DNA of 64,000 nt from Hyalella azteca (GCF_000764305.2 NW_025934714.1:186001-250000); one strand, 5' to 3'. Numbered from the stretch's first letter, positions 11,601 to 25,254 are shown. Made by a program: numbers and translations. The notes: generated by a model not told the origin, from the sequence alone.

Positions 11601-14364
11601 ACACCGGACTTCCTAATGTAAACACAAATTTAAAATCAAAACTCTCCAAAATACTCACGCGTTTCGTACAACACCTTCGCATCATAAGCAACCATAATTC
11701 TTTTGTTTCACGGGCATCTCAACAGATAATTTAGCCCACATGAATCTGCGTAAATCAAATCTAAATAATTATGCCTCATCGTGGCTCCTACACCCGTATG
11801 AGAAGGGTTAGTCGAACGCCTATGATGAAGTGAAAGCCCAGGCATTGGGGCGATAGGAAGGCGATTAGTCGGTAAACAATGGCAGGGAGCGCGAAGTTGT
11901 TTACTGAGTAGGGAGCACTCGACCGGGGGCCTCTGTTAAACACAAACGCTATTTCTGTCACGACCTGACATAGTACGAACTATTCCTTATCACAAATCTC
12001 AATGAGTACTTACGATAAATATTGTGAATACGTGTGGGGAGAGAGTGATAACGATATATTTTCACTTAATGTTTCGCTAATTTACTTTCATAAATCAACA
12101 TACAGTTTGCGCCTTCAGATACATTCGAAATAAGCAGCTGGGGAAACTTTGAATCGTTCATAATCGAAGTTATGATTTGAACTTGTGGCTGAAAGTATCC
12201 AAGTATAAGTAAATGTTATACCTGAAATGTTATACTTCGGAAGCGCGTGGTTGAGGGAGCACAGGGTCTCCACGGCACCATTCTGGTCAGGCGAAATCAA
12301 ACCAACTTCGGCAAACCACGACCAAAAAACAGAATCAAGGAAGAAAGCCCAAAACACGGAATGATTGCCATCCCGAAAAAGCGAAGCAGAAAGAAACACG
12401 ATCCCTGAGTGGATTCCAGAGGCAATAAAGCTGTGTTTTACACTCCGCCCTAATGAAAAAGAGTGATCCTAGGCCGCGGCCAAGGCAATGCGCTGGATTT
12501 TTTACGGAAAATTATCTGCGAGATAATAAAATTTTCGAGGTCCATAAATTGATCACCATGCAATTTTATCGCCGACTATACAGAGGCAAAAAATTACGTA
12601 ACAAACGTACGAAATTCTGTCGAGTTTTTAGAAAATAATACAAAATTTTAGGAGCGCTTCCATTTAGAAACTGCCCGTAAATTTGTAGAAATGAATTTGA
12701 AATTTTTTTACTTGAACTTGAATTCACGATTATTGCGTGCGAAAGGTAGAAATCTGCATTTACGGCAGTTTCGATCACGTAGCGCAATTATTTTTTTGAG
12801 CCCAAACTCGGCCGCACGTTAGATAATTCAGCGGTTAAGACATGGCCATGAACCTTGAAATTATTAATGATTTAGGATCAGATTATTTTCGAGTGCAGCC
12901 TCTGGCAATCGAAGCGTGCTGTTCCCGTCGAAATATCATTTCGCTGACGAGGCAAAAGCAACGATTGATGACCGTCGCTCTACGGGCAGATTGCCGGCGC
13001 TGAAGATATAAAGCAATACAGACGGAACCCAAAATCTCAATTGGTGCATTCCTCTCAATTCGTTCATAAATATTCATTTCATAGGCCTTGATCCATGCAA
13101 AAATGAAACGGCAGAAAATCTTGGAACTAAAAATTTAATCAGAAATTTCAGTACTTTGAAACAAATAAGCGAATAAAACATTCTATCCATAGTAATATGA
13201 AATAATTTAATTCTGTTCGGACAGAAGATAGCTGAAAATGCAAGAGGGAATATTTTTTTATTCATTTTCATCAAGTACCGTTGCAAATTTTGGATTATGA
13301 ACAGGCATTTTACTATTTTCTCCAAATGAATTTGATCTTTGATTAATTTCATGCTAAAATGTATCTAAAAATATCAAAGCAATCATTATTTTTAATTTAA
13401 AAAATACGTCGATTAAGTTACTAACTAAATAGAGAATATCATACGCTAGAATCGCCTACTGAACATGGAACTGTTCCAGAAGCAAGCCGCGAAAATACCA
13501 ACAAAATATCAATCGACAATAATAATATAAATTACAACAAAGAAATATAATCGAAAACAATAAAATAAATTGAATCGGCAGTTAACAATCAGCTTAAAGA
13601 GTTAGCAATTGAGGACTGACAACGGCAAATATTCTCCAAGGTTTTCTAGCCCATTTAAATCCTGGAGATTGAAACATCAGTGAGGACTCATGAACGCGTT
13701 CAGGTCTCCAGGGATATTAAGAATCTCGGTGTAAATATAAAAGCCATTTCCCGCATAAGCAATTCAATATTTGCGTCATACGGCGGACCAAACACAATTC
13801 CCCAGGCAAAAGAGGGCCATCAAAGTCTGATGTTTATAAAGATAGGCCAGCCGTTCGGCAAGTTGAAGGATGGGCTCCGTATCATACTCGCGCAAATTCA
13901 AGAGGAACCGCATTTTGCAGAGTATGTTAAGAAGATGAGGGTATCTTGAATTTTGAAACGTGAAACATCAAGCAGGAAAATCATAATTATAGAATTATGA
14001 AATATGGTTAATTTTTTTAGATTAAAATACCTCACGTTAAATGAAATAAACTGGGAGCAAATAGCTCGAAAGATTAACAAGACAATCTGATCACGGATTT
14101 TAGAATATGTAAGGGAGCGGATGGAAGATAAATGAAAGTTTCAAATCTATAGATTACATTTTAGAATCATTCGAAGTTCGTTGATAGAAATGGGAACTAG
14201 AGAATGCGCTGAAATTCAGCGACTCAAGTAGCGGTGAGGAACCTCATAATAAGTTAATTACAGTATATACAACACAAATAAAATATGTAGAAAAACTAAC
14301 TTTTTTCCCCTTACATAAATTTTCATCGCTTGTTTCCTAACATTCGCGCTGTGGCCTTCGCACT
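11601..14364. other. Intergenic or intronic DNA, no gene recognised
   Basis: A somewhat GC-richer stretch at 11780-11945 shows no domain, tRNA fold or repeat. A 94-codon minus frame (12115-12399) and an 89-codon plus frame (13680-13949) translate to sequences I do not recognise. The region around 13380-13590 is very A-rich and low in complexity. Confidence 0.5.
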
Positions 14365-14472
14365 GTGTCCACTCGTTCGATTGTGTCCACTCGTTCGACT
14401 GTGTCCACTCGTTCGACTGTGTCCCCTCGTTCGACTGTGTCCACTCGTTCGACTGTGTCCACTCGTTCGACT
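14365..14472. repeat. 18-bp minisatellite, six copies
   Basis: Six near-identical units of gtgtccactcgttcgact start at 14365, 14383, 14401, 14419, 14437 and 14455; a truncated unit follows. Single-base variants are few, for example cccctc in the fourth copy. The unit is a multiple of three, so it gives periodic peptides on both strands, which I attribute to the repeat. Confidence 0.95.
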
Positions 14473-14479
14473 GTCCACT

Positions 14480-17400
14480 TTAGGTATCCCAGGTTTACAC
14501 GGTTTGAGCACCATTCTTGAGAGACACCGTGGAACCTCCAAGCGATTGGAAGAAGACGATTTAGCGATTTAGTTTAGATACTCATGCTCCATCGTGTAAC
14601 AACAATCATACACGGGTCACGATCAGAAAATCGATGGAAAACTATCAGAAGTTACCTCGATTGAATATCGGGACAAAAATCTATCAACCGCGTGAATATG
14701 ACATTAAACTTCAAATTCCGGTCGACTTTTATGGATAAACAGTTACAGAGACTTCGTAACGGCCTATCATTGATGTAGTTTTCCCCCAGGATTGTAATTG
14801 GAACGAGTGATAATCAATCTGCCCGTCACGATACATGTGCATAACGATCACCAAATGCACAACGATCGATCATCACAAGAACCTTTTGATTCTCAAGCGG
14901 CTATTCATTGCCGAAGTATAATGACCGATTATTATGGACCCCCGACGATCCTCAACTTAGTTTGGTATACGGCGACGGCAGAACAAAGCTGATCGCCTCT
15001 GGCTGATGGATGATGGTCTTCCCATATCGTCGAGCGCCGCAAAAGTTTGGTGGTGACAGGACCGGCCGACATCGCGGTTGGTGGCAAACATAAACACCAA
15101 ACGTTTCCTGACCAAATTTAAAATGTGTCAAGAAGAACAAGCATCACTCAAGTGATGATGCATACATTCAAACGCCTCAGTTACTTTGTCTATAAACAAA
15201 AACCCAATGATAAATCAACATGTAATCATTCTCATTGTCTGGTTATCAAATGAATATTTGATCAACAAAATATTTGCATTTGGGGTGGTAACGAAGAGAA
15301 AAAGCAAATAAAAAACAGGCGTTCGCGGTATTTTGTTTGAGTTATGAAACTAAAATAAATCAGGGGAGAACGAACTAGGGTCAGTATAATTGTTCCCATA
15401 AAGAGAATTAAATGTCCATCGAACATAGGGAACACAGCGTCGACGACTGCATAAAGCAAAAGAAAAATATAAAATGCATATTAGATAGTGACCAATAATT
15501 CAAATTGGCACCTCAGCCGAGAACAAGCGAGTAAAATTTTGCAAGTGAATTCAGTTTCTGTTTTTACCGAAGAGGCGAGGCATGAAAAACAAGCTGCCAA
15601 GCGAGCAGCACACGGAAATGATCGGCGATAACACACTAGGATTAATCGTTTGCCAAATCCCGTTAGATCAAATTAATGGAGATGCATGAAAGTAACTGAT
15701 TGTAATATTAATAAAAGTTTTAGTTGAAAGAAAGTTACTATGGTAATTAATCTACTGTTTCAGAAGAAAATTGAGAAAGTTCGTCAAACACATGTGATAA
15801 TAAACCAGCAACAAATGGTACTGCCGATAAAATTACATTAACTGAACAATACGAACATTCTATTTCGATTCAATGACTAAATAAATTACACGCGTTATTC
15901 CAGTTTCAAAAAGTAAACGCTAATTCTTTTCCGTTTCAAACATTAATTTTACATTAGTAATCATTCATCGTCAATTGCCCTACTGCAAATGATATTAATT
16001 CGCAACGTAGTCTAAAGACGTGAAATTTTTACAAATGAATTAACATATATTATTTTTGCATGAAATATTTCGACCCGACTGATTTAATTTTAGACATCAC
16101 ACCCAAATCCATGGGACTTTGGTCAGACTCCAAATGCACCGATTAAATTATTGGACTACAAATATTCAGGGCGGAATATTCAAGAAATCGCTTGCATTTC
16201 AATTGCAAACTAGCAAAGCCCGAGCGCCAACCGACACATCAAAGACTTCAAAGCAATTCTGAATGGAGTCTTGGATACTCCAAGGCATCTAGCTTATTGT
16301 GGAGCAAAGAAAATTTGTTGGATTCTTAGGCGAGCATTTGCGATCATGTGACCACAGACGCAGCAGGTTTCATCCCAGACACATTTCTTCTCGGCTCTTC
16401 GAACATAAGCAAGGATTTTAATCATTAATTATTAGATTAGGTGATCCACATGAACTCCATTTCTTAGTAATGAGGACTCCACTAATTAGTGAACTGCAAT
16501 CAACTGCTCAAGTTTAAATTAATGTTAAATCCGAGAACTTGTTCCCCCATCCGGGATTTGAACAGAGGAGCTTTTGGTCAAATTTTATGAATTATGCCAA
16601 ATTAAACACACACATGCTCCTCTACTCATGGTTTTTGGTTTGATCAGAATTCGACGAGTTAGTTACTATTGGCAACAATAATAAATAGTAACAATAACGC
16701 AGCAAAAGGATGCCGTTCTTTTTTGGACTAATACATTTTTATCAAAGAAAAGATGACAAAATAAAGAATTCACTTATAAATGCAAATTCAAATTACATGT
16801 GAGTTTACAACCTGTGTTCAACTATAAAAATAGCATTGGCCGAATTCGAGAGAAAAAAAATTATTACAATAGTTTCGCCGACGCCGATCGAAAAAGTTGG
16901 CTTGTGGCTCACCGAGCAGAAAACAAGGAAAGGGAAGGAAAGTGACTCGCAGAAAGTGAAGCACTCAGACTGGCAAGACAGGCAGCCAATCTCCAGCGAT
17001 GCCGTTGGATTGACTTAGACCAGGTCTCGCGAGTACCGTGAAAACAACACCCTGCTCAGTACACACACAACTTTGCCAACTCCAGCTGCTGTCGAGACCA
17101 GAGTAGCGCTCGAGACGCTCAGCAGTTTTAACAAGGCCTTAAAACAAACAAATAACAACCTAATCCGAGGGATAAACTTTTCTCCGAGTTCCGCTAATGT
17201 TAATTGTTTATCATTCGTTGTACAAAAACACAACTTCAATTATTTTATATCTTCCACGCAATCCCGGTTATCGGATAAGTGATTCAAATTGTAAAACATC
17301 AAGTCAAACGAAATACCTGTTACTCCTTCGTAATGGTTCTTTAACAATTCTAACTCCTGTGGTGAAAGCGCTTAATTTGTAGACCGGCTTTTAAATAAAA

Positions 17401-17640
17401 ATTATTATTTTTAAAATTGTATATTTACAGCAGAGTAGAATTCAAAGTCTCAATATAGTTCTGGGTCTACCATTAGTTTCAAAATTCGTTTTATTCCCTC
17501 ATTACTGACAGCGCTGGTCAACCCTCTACTCGGCTTTCGACCAATTTTCATATACGACGCTAACGTGCCACTTGGCTTTTACCCGATGTGCAATAGCTGC
17601 TCGTTACTCGGCCTTGCTAGCGACAACTTTAGATGCACTC
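14480..17640. other. AT-rich DNA, no gene recognised
   Basis: No domain, RNA gene or array is visible. A stretch at 15020-15125 is less AT-rich but uninformative. At 17518-17529 the words tcaa and ccctctac resemble the ends of the MITE next door and may be a stray or nested end. Confidence 0.5.
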
Positions 17641-17652
17641 GTATTATGATCT

Positions 17653-17977
17653 TCAACCTCTATTGCCGGATGCCACTCCCCGGGAATATAACTTTCAACT
17701 TAAATTATACGTAAACTATTGAGTGTAGAAACCTGATGACGTTTGTACGCAACAGAGAACATTTTAAAGTTGTCGTACGTGGCGGCAAATTATACGTAAA
17801 CTAGTGAGTGTAGCAACCTGAGGACGTTTGTACGCAACAGAGAACATTTTAAAGTTGTCGTACGTGGCGGCAACCATCAGTGCAAGTCATTTTGCGCTCA
17901 CTAGAACGTATCCTTTTTGGGAAGTAGGCTTTTGACAATATTGCTCCGGTTACTCATGTCAGGCGGTAGAGGGTTAA
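17653..17977 (+). mobile_element. MITE with TTAA-type ends, copy B, with internal duplication
   Basis: The right end reads aggcggtagaggg followed by TTAA (17974-17977). The left end is a diverged tcaacctctattgccg at about 17653. The body matches the reverse complement of the 11.34-11.60 kb element. Unlike that copy, it carries a tandem 85-bp duplication: the word aaattatacgtaaacta occurs at 17702 and again at 17787, each followed by the same gtttgtacgcaacagagaac block. Noncoding; it would depend on a transposase supplied elsewhere, probably piggyBac-like. Confidence 0.75.
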
Positions 17978-17979
17978 CT

Positions 17980-18680
17980 GGTCACCGATACACAAGCTAT
18001 CATTGAATATCAAACATGACGATTCTATTAAGAGAAGAAACAGGAGCCAGTAATAACACGTACGAGTATTTGAATATGTACGAGTCCTCCACTTGATTCT
18101 CGCCTGGCGAACACTTACAGTTGTATGGAAACAGATGTAGAGGAAAGCTTTAAGAATTGACCAATGATCAAAGAGCTAAGTATGAGAAGCTCAGAAATAG
18201 CTCAGCAAAAATCGTGTTCTCGAGTCCTATTATTCAACTCATTTGGAGCAACGTTTGGGGCGGAGCTGTCTAAATAGAGGCACAAAACCCACACGTCCTC
18301 AGGTTTGCCAGCGACGCCCGAGTGTACAGACGCGCCATCTCAACTATGGATTAAAGTCAACATCAAAAATGAGATTTCCGATAATAGAAGAGGGAAAAAA
18401 TTCGCCCTCAGCTGCGCAAACCTGAAAAATATCAAATATTTTCTGTGCGCCAGTGAGAGCAGAGGATGAGATAGTGAAAAATTTTTTTAAGTGAAAAAGT
18501 TCTACCCAAAAAATCGTATGTTTCTTGGGCACCCGTAAAAATGTTCTCATTAAGCTGGATCACGTTGAAGAACGGACCTCTTTAAAAAAAATTTAAATCC
18601 TCGAATTTGCACAAAATCACTATTGAACAATTTGAACGATCTATAAAGAAGCACATTTTAACCCGCCAGCTTTAACAGAC
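17980..18680. other. No gene recognised
   Basis: Ordinary AT-rich sequence between the MITE and the 46-47 bp array. Short overlapping frames on both strands (60-68 codons) have no recognisable motif. Confidence 0.5.
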
Positions 18681-18684
18681 AGTC

Positions 18685-18905
18685 ATAAGTAGGGGACACT
18701 GAGGCGTGTATCTCTGGTGCGTTCCGGCTCGTAAATAGGGGAGTGTTGAGGCGTACAACTCTGGTACGCTACGGCTCCTAAATAGGGGAGGAATGAGGCC
18801 TGTGATTAGCGTGCTTTCCGGCTCCTAAATAGCATATAGCGTTGGGGCGTGTGCATGCGACTCGACTCAGGTGTAGCCGCTCATAAATACGGGAGACTCG
18901 GGGTT
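18685..18905. repeat. Degenerate 46-47 bp tandem repeat
   Basis: The word pair ggctcctaaat plus aggggag recurs at about 18691, 18737, 18784 and 18831 (spacing 46-47), with a more diverged fifth copy near 18887. Each unit also carries gaggcgt and a gctccggct-like segment. It is GC-richer than its surroundings. A 169-codon plus frame starts in this array (18905) and runs to 19414 with no recognisable domain. Confidence 0.75.
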
Positions 18906-20512
18906 TGGGATTCGGATTTATACTTCCGGTTTTTCAATTTGGGAGCGTTGGAGTTTGTGACTGGGATGCGCTCGAGCCCGCGAGGAGCCCGGGATCTGAA
19001 GAGGGAATAGACCGCTCAACAATCTCAGGGGAGAGACGTAACCGGAGAACTGAGAGATGGAGTTGTTCTGGTTCAGCAGAGAAGAAAATTGACGAAGCAA
19101 AGTCAACCTCGCAGTGTTGGCAACACAAGCAGAAAGAAAGCAAGATTTGTCTGTTGGTAACCAACAAAAACGCTGCTCGATTACCTCCCCTAATTTGGAG
19201 ATTAGAGGAGATTCATCAGGGCCATAAAACAAAGCGTTGTAGAGAAACGCCAGACTTCCTTGGGTTAATTCAAACACATGATGAAGGAATGCGCCACTTC
19301 AAAAATACGACTTGTATGAAGCCAATGCAACGTAAATCAATCACCCTCTTTATTTGGAGATTAATAAGGAACAGATGCCACTATACGAGTAATTTTTCCA
19401 GGCTAATTCTCTAATGCTAATTAATAATAACAATCTGTTTATCAAAATAAAACGCTACATTATATATCAATACCTGTATGAAATAACGTGAAAGCCAATT
19501 TACAGCGTAGTTAATGATCGTGATAAAAATTGGTTTAGTTATTCTTAAAAGAATCTTAACGTTAGCTATTAAGCACGATGACGTGCCTGGTAAATAAGAT
19601 ACACATTAAGGCTCATAATAATGTATTAGACAATCAATTTGCGATGGTGGGTGTCAAGAAAGACCAATTGTCGATCATAATACCAGTTAAACCAGCAAAA
19701 CACCCATACAAAATTTCTAGTATATGCTGTTTTGAACGTTCAATTTTCGGTCGAGAAAGCCCACACAATAAATAATGGAAGAAAATTTTGCAGAATAAAA
19801 ATGATCTTTTCGTTATTTGCATCGGATAAAGCACATGCAACATTATTAAACGGCTTTTTTAGAGGGTCGACTAAACAAACACTTCGCAGAGGGCCATCTG
19901 AATATCTAGGAATCTGATAGGGTGAAGTGCAAGCTCGTTATACTTGTGAACTAAAATATTAGCTCGAAGCTAAATTCATTACATGTAGTGTAGTGCGACG
20001 AAACAAATATGGCATCCGAAGTCGTGTGGGGTTAATATCTGCACAAAAAAATGAAGTGTTCAGTGTAAAAATCTCACAATACGAGGTTAACAAGAACATA
20101 TATACGAAATACAAGTGCATTAATGAGGAATATCATCGAAACTAGGTACATGGACTAGAGATGCTTACAGGGAAAAAAGAGCCAAAGAAGTAGGAAAAAC
20201 CGAAATGAATGCACACGAAACATTAAAGGAAAACTCAAGTTCGATGCGAGCTAGCCGCCAGACTTTGTCTGACCGCAATGAGTTCGAAGATCGCGTTACG
20301 TTGTCATTGATGCCGCGGGTGCGTGGGGTAGGTTTCTCCATGCCACGCTACAACATCGCTGACCGGAACTTGGTAGAACTCTACATCAGGAAAATAGAGA
20401 GACTACAAACTATTATCAACCGTAATTATTATATTATTGTCAACCGTGTGTTCTATTAAAATTCCCAGTTGATACAAACATCAAGTCATAGAAAAAAATC
20501 ATTTAACCCTTG
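18906..20512. other. No gene recognised; longest plus frame lies here
   Basis: The plus frame 18905-19414 (169 codons) is the longest non-minisatellite frame in the window, but it starts in a tandem array. Its translation is compositionally ordinary, with no domain, signal peptide or membrane segment. Two similar sub-blocks (tttggagatta at about 19193 and 19353) suggest an old duplication. The rest, to 20.51 kb, is AT-rich and unremarkable. Confidence 0.45.
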
Positions 20513-20600
20513 TCCGACTGCAAAGGTACAATTGGACCTAAACTGCAATTGCTTCTGTAGCTTTGTAAAATTCTGCAGTCTAACACCGGTTCACAGGGTA
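20513..20600 (+). mobile_element. Possible TTAA-type MITE end
   Basis: TTAA at 20513-20516 is followed by cccttgtccgactgc, the usual look of a piggyBac-type terminus (TTAA then CCC). No inverted partner ending in gggttaa was found nearby, so this is only a candidate truncated end. Confidence 0.25.
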
Positions 20601-22435
20601 AGGTATAAATATTTGGACGAATCAAAATGACCAAAAACTAACGCATTTTACTGTTAACAAAATGTAACTAGCAAGCTTGAGTTCGCGAAATGTATTTCGT
20701 GAGATTGCCTTTTATAGAACTACTTCACTACGATAGGCTCTATTATTCCAAACGCAAATGTCCACGCACTGTTTAACTATAGAAGCGCTGGTCCGCATTT
20801 GCAATGCAATCTGTTTGATCACATGCGTCCTCCTGATTCACCAGCATGCGATATTTCCTCATGGGGACATTACATGCATTGAGTGTAAGAGACCAAACCA
20901 AGCCATTTATAGAGACTAAATCACGGCTGAAATTCTAAGGATTCTCTTTCTAATTCTGAGGAATACGCAAGATCTTTTAAAGCGCAACGCAAAGGTTATT
21001 GTAGAAAGTAACGAAGCGTTGTAGTGACTTTTTCTTTAAAAATTAAATGCGTCTTAATTACTTTCTGAATTGAACATTTCAAGGACTACATTTATAAAAT
21101 ATAAATGAAGCAAACATTTAAGTGCTATAGGTGCGTTATGCTTCGAGTATGTTAGGAAAACGTCGAGAAAATTTACCTTGAAATAAACAAATTGTGATGC
21201 TTCCTGGTTACAAACTAAAAAGGAAACAAAATACGTATATACAATGTTTCGGTAAACAACTAGTTCAACTCGGTTCATTTCCCTACATTTCAATATAAAT
21301 AGGAACATCCACCGAAACAATTCAAATTGATCAAACAAACAGAGAAGAGATATTAAATCAAAACAAATACTCCGGCATAGAAACATTCCCACTCAAGTTC
21401 ATCTTATTATCGATACTAAGGAGGAAATGCAAATTAAAAGAATCATAAACGATGGGGGCAACAACAGAGGATAGGATCACCAAGCCTCAAGGATGAGGCA
21501 GACAATGAGACGTCGTTAGGCAGAAACTTCCTCAATGGGGCATAAACTGGAGGGGAAAAACAGTCGAGAGGAGTTCATGGGAACTGCACCATCAGCAGTT
21601 CTGCGCGGGGCTGGGCGTAAAAACTGGCAAACTCCCCTCAAGTCGGTTTTTTTCCAATGCCTGGACATGACAATTGAAATATCTTAGACGGCCAAAAACT
21701 AGGCATTCAACAGGAGCCTTAAGACTTGGTCGAGTAGCGTAAGAAAATACTTTACTTTTTTCATACTTGCTATCAAGTTTCCTTACCATGGATGATACAA
21801 ACTATTTTCGGCGCTCGTGAACTCGATCTATTCTCTCAGTCTGGATACTTTTTCCGAATCAATGAGAGAATTGCTACAATTATTTAATTAAACACATAAA
21901 ATCTGATAAATATTTTGATTTAAAAATATCGAACGGTAAGATAAGTCTAGAAGATCGCATGTGAAGTCGATTGTAAAGTAAATTTCGCTGATGAAAAAAA
22001 TTAACTATTCCAATATACAGAATTTTCCAAATTAGTTTTTTCATAATCCGAGTATGATATACAGCAAAAAACAATTTCTACAAATTACGTGCAGGGGAAA
22101 ATTTCTTTACAGATCCACCAGGTTATAAATGAACTTTAAATAATAACGGGACACGATATATTTTATTGACAACTTGCAGAACCACAATACGGCTGAGTTA
22201 ATTGTTCATCAAATTGCGGGTCATAAGAAGACTGCATGACGTGCGAGCAACCGCCTAAAGAAAATACTGCTGCCTGAATGGCAACGACCACGATTCTTAC
22301 AGTCCAATTACGGTATCTAAATACAAGCTGACGGGCGATTGAAGCTGCAGAAAAAGTCGTAAAAAGAGCCCAGTTAAGCGCACATGTAATTCACGTCAGC
22401 ACGAGCAACATTGACCTTGAGTTAAAGCATCGTCA
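20601..22435. other. AT-rich DNA, no gene recognised
   Basis: A 112-codon minus frame (21054-21392) translates to a Phe/Leu/Tyr-rich hydrophobic sequence of the kind AT-rich noncoding DNA gives by chance. No RNA gene, array or transposon end is visible. Confidence 0.5.
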
Positions 22436-22700
22436 ACCAGAACAACACGGACTGAAAACACAGTTCCAGCAACAAAAAACAGCAAAAATAATGATACATA
22501 CAACGACAAGCGAATCAATTATAATAATATTTGCAACATGAACAAGAGCTATAGTTTTGATATTTGCAGCTGCAACAGCAGCAATGATAATATAATAATA
22601 AAAGTTTCAGAAACGACAACAGCAATGTTGGTAAATGCTGAAGGAAAAACAGCAGCAATATTTTTAATAATGACAAAAATAACACCAACAATTATTTTGA
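22436..22700. repeat. Low-complexity AAC/AAT/CAG DNA
   Basis: Imperfect triplet-rich sequence (aacaac, agcagcaat, aataataat) similar in style to 5081-5235. No fixed unit, and no coding signal beyond composition. Confidence 0.6.
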
Positions 22701-22889
22701 TAACAAAATAACGACATTAACAGTTTTTGTATCAATATTACTAATGAAAGTAAGCACAGGAGCTACATTAGGATCAATAAGAGTAACAGGAGCTACAGTA
22801 GCAGGCGGGGGTCGCGGGCGGCTACGATATTGATCGCCATAACAGCAGGCGTTAGAAGATGTCACGACGGCCTTCACGCCGTATACTGG

Positions 22890-23050
22890 CGCTGCTACTG
22901 CTGTGGCTGAGGCTGCTGCTACTGCTGTGGCTGCTGCTACTGCTGTGGCTGTGGCTGCTCCTACTCCTGTAGCTGCAGGAAATGCAGTGGCTGTGGCTGC
23001 TGCTCCTCATGTGGCTGAGGCTGCTACTGCGGCAGCCGATGGTGCTGCGG
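22890..23050. repeat. GCT/GTG triplet-rich patch
   Basis: The plus strand repeats blocks such as gctgctactgctgtggctg. It is the reverse-complement style of the patch at 5.56-5.81 kb. The open frame across it (22903-23088) is almost pure Ala/Val/Thr and ends just beyond the repeat. I treat this as expanded simple sequence, not a gene. Confidence 0.65.
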
Positions 23051-23089
23051 TATTAGTAACAGTTCCCTTGGCTTCTCAGACTAAATGAT

Positions 23090-25240
23090 CATAAAATCCG
23101 CAATTTATGAACAAAATAAAAATTACTGAGACGGAAGCAGCGTTCGATCAATATTAATAAAAAGCTAGTTCATCTGCTCCCGCTTATTAAGATGTAGAGT
23201 GACTTTTTATATCATATAAATAATTGGAGGGTTACGGTATTTATTTTTAAAGTCTGTTTACAGGAATAATATGTATAATTCATCTGACTTTTCCATTGAT
23301 CGTTTATCATCTTCGTGTTTACTGCTCACAATACGTTTTATCTTCTTAGTGACATGGATGACTTGAAATCTGAACTTGCAATAATGAATACGCTTGGTGC
23401 GTTTTCACAAGAAATGGTAATATAATACGTATCGTTTGACGGCAGAACGATTCATTTACCGTTGGCAGATGACAACTGTTATCGCACGGTATATTCTCAC
23501 GAAGGCGTGTGTGAGATTAGCACAATATGGTCACTCCTGCACATCATCACTTTTAGGGGACAATAACCGGGCAGATACCAATATTGTTTTTATGTTTATG
23601 AAAGGAATAAACTTAATTACAATACTGATAAATAATTACAATACAGATAAATAATGGCAATACTAATTACAATAGTGATGAATATAAGCAAGATGTACCG
23701 CGGCGTCCAATGAGTCCAACAGAAAATCTGCATGCTCAGCAAAATCGTTGTCAAGAGCTAACAAGATTCCCCTCGATGCCGTTGAATAAAGAATTCTAGA
23801 CTGATGAATGCGATTAAGCGTAAAGCGGGGAGGAGTGGCATCCATTAAACATTGATTGGGGCGTTTAATCTTGTTCTCCTCATCCGCTCGTTAGGAACAG
23901 AAAGAACTTAAGGGTTCGTTGATGCCCAAAACAAGGATAATTACGCAGTGGTCGAGGAACTCTGGTCTACCGTGAACGATGCAAGTCACAAGAAGAGTAA
24001 TGCTTCGAGTTTCAGCTACCCATGCAATGGCATTATTGAAGCGAGACAAGAGCAACGAAATTTGGAGGTTGAAAGATGTAATCATTCGGTGATGGAAAAA
24101 GTAATAGGTAAATTGTATAGTTCATTTTGAGGGATAAATTGCGGTGACACTATTAATATTGAAAAATAATAAAAATAATCAGTAGGATATAAAAAGCAAG
24201 ACACTAGCTTTCTATTTGCTAGTGTCATCGATTTACAACGCGCTTGTGATTCGTAGTTTAATCCGAGTCGGCACAGCAAACGGCTGAACTACTAGCAAGT
24301 TTGTGCGAGCAAATCCGCCTGAAGAAGGAGTCAGGAACTCGCAAATGAGATGGCCTGGAGGAGGAATTAGACGCCTGCCAGTCAGATTACGGCTCACGAA
24401 GCTATGATGAAAAGAGTCCTGAACTTACAGTGGGTAAATTGACGTCGCCGTTGGTCATGGGTTCAGCCTGAAATTAGAACGACGTGCGTACAAATATTTA
24501 ATCTATTGTATTTTAGGAGGGGAACCCGAGAAAATAAAACATATTAGGCAGATAATTTCGAAAAATGCGAGGAGCTCACAATAAATGCAATTCGATAAAT
24601 ACTATTAAGACGACGCTAACACCAGTTCTACCCGCTTATGTCAGTGATGTCACCATATCTTTTTCTGCGGTTTCAACACCACAGACTCGTGCCACTTTCA
24701 AAACGGAAACATCCCGATTGTGAGTAGTCTCTGCCAAAAAGACTTAGAGCTTTACCCAAGATCGATGTGCCACAATCCACTACCAAGTGATAATTAGTAT
24801 GGAACATTGGAGCTAGGCATGATGTGGTATGTAGAGCCTCGTATAATATTCCCACATTCCTCATGTATGGATGAAGCTCCTTATGCTCACTAAAATAGTT
24901 TGAATTTAACAGAGAACATAAAAGCGTTTTCTGGCCGGTACAGTGAGCTACGTATGACTAAGGCCGGACTTCTCGCGCAGATCGATGGTATTCAAATAAT
25001 ACCAACATGCTGCTTCAATCGTTAAACCCTAGATGTTTTAATGACATACTAGCGCTCAATGGTTGATTTGATGTTGAATTGTTCATGCTTCGGTAACTGC
25101 TACGAGATAAAGAATTTTGTTCATGGCGGAAGGAAGAATGCTGATACAAAGAAGTTGAAAACAAACAAGGCAATTTCTTGCACACATCGCCATTCAAAAC
25201 AGACTTCGGTGACGAGAGAGAGGCGGCAGAAAGATGGTCG
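23090..25240. other. AT-rich DNA, no gene recognised
   Basis: At about 23622-23685 there is a short imperfect repeat of a ~19-bp unit (ataattacaatacagataa-like, about three copies). The remainder carries only short frames without motifs. Confidence 0.5.
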
Positions 25241-25254
25241 TAGCTGGCGCACTG

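Noticed and set aside
14365..14472. Regular short repeats considered as a CRISPR array.
   Set aside because: The units are contiguous with no spacers and the context is eukaryotic; it is a minisatellite. The same applies to the 17-, 29-, 31- and 36-bp arrays.
18905..19414. 169-codon plus-strand frame, the longest outside minisatellites.
   Set aside because: It starts in a tandem array, has no domain, and its length is near what long random AT-rich windows can give.
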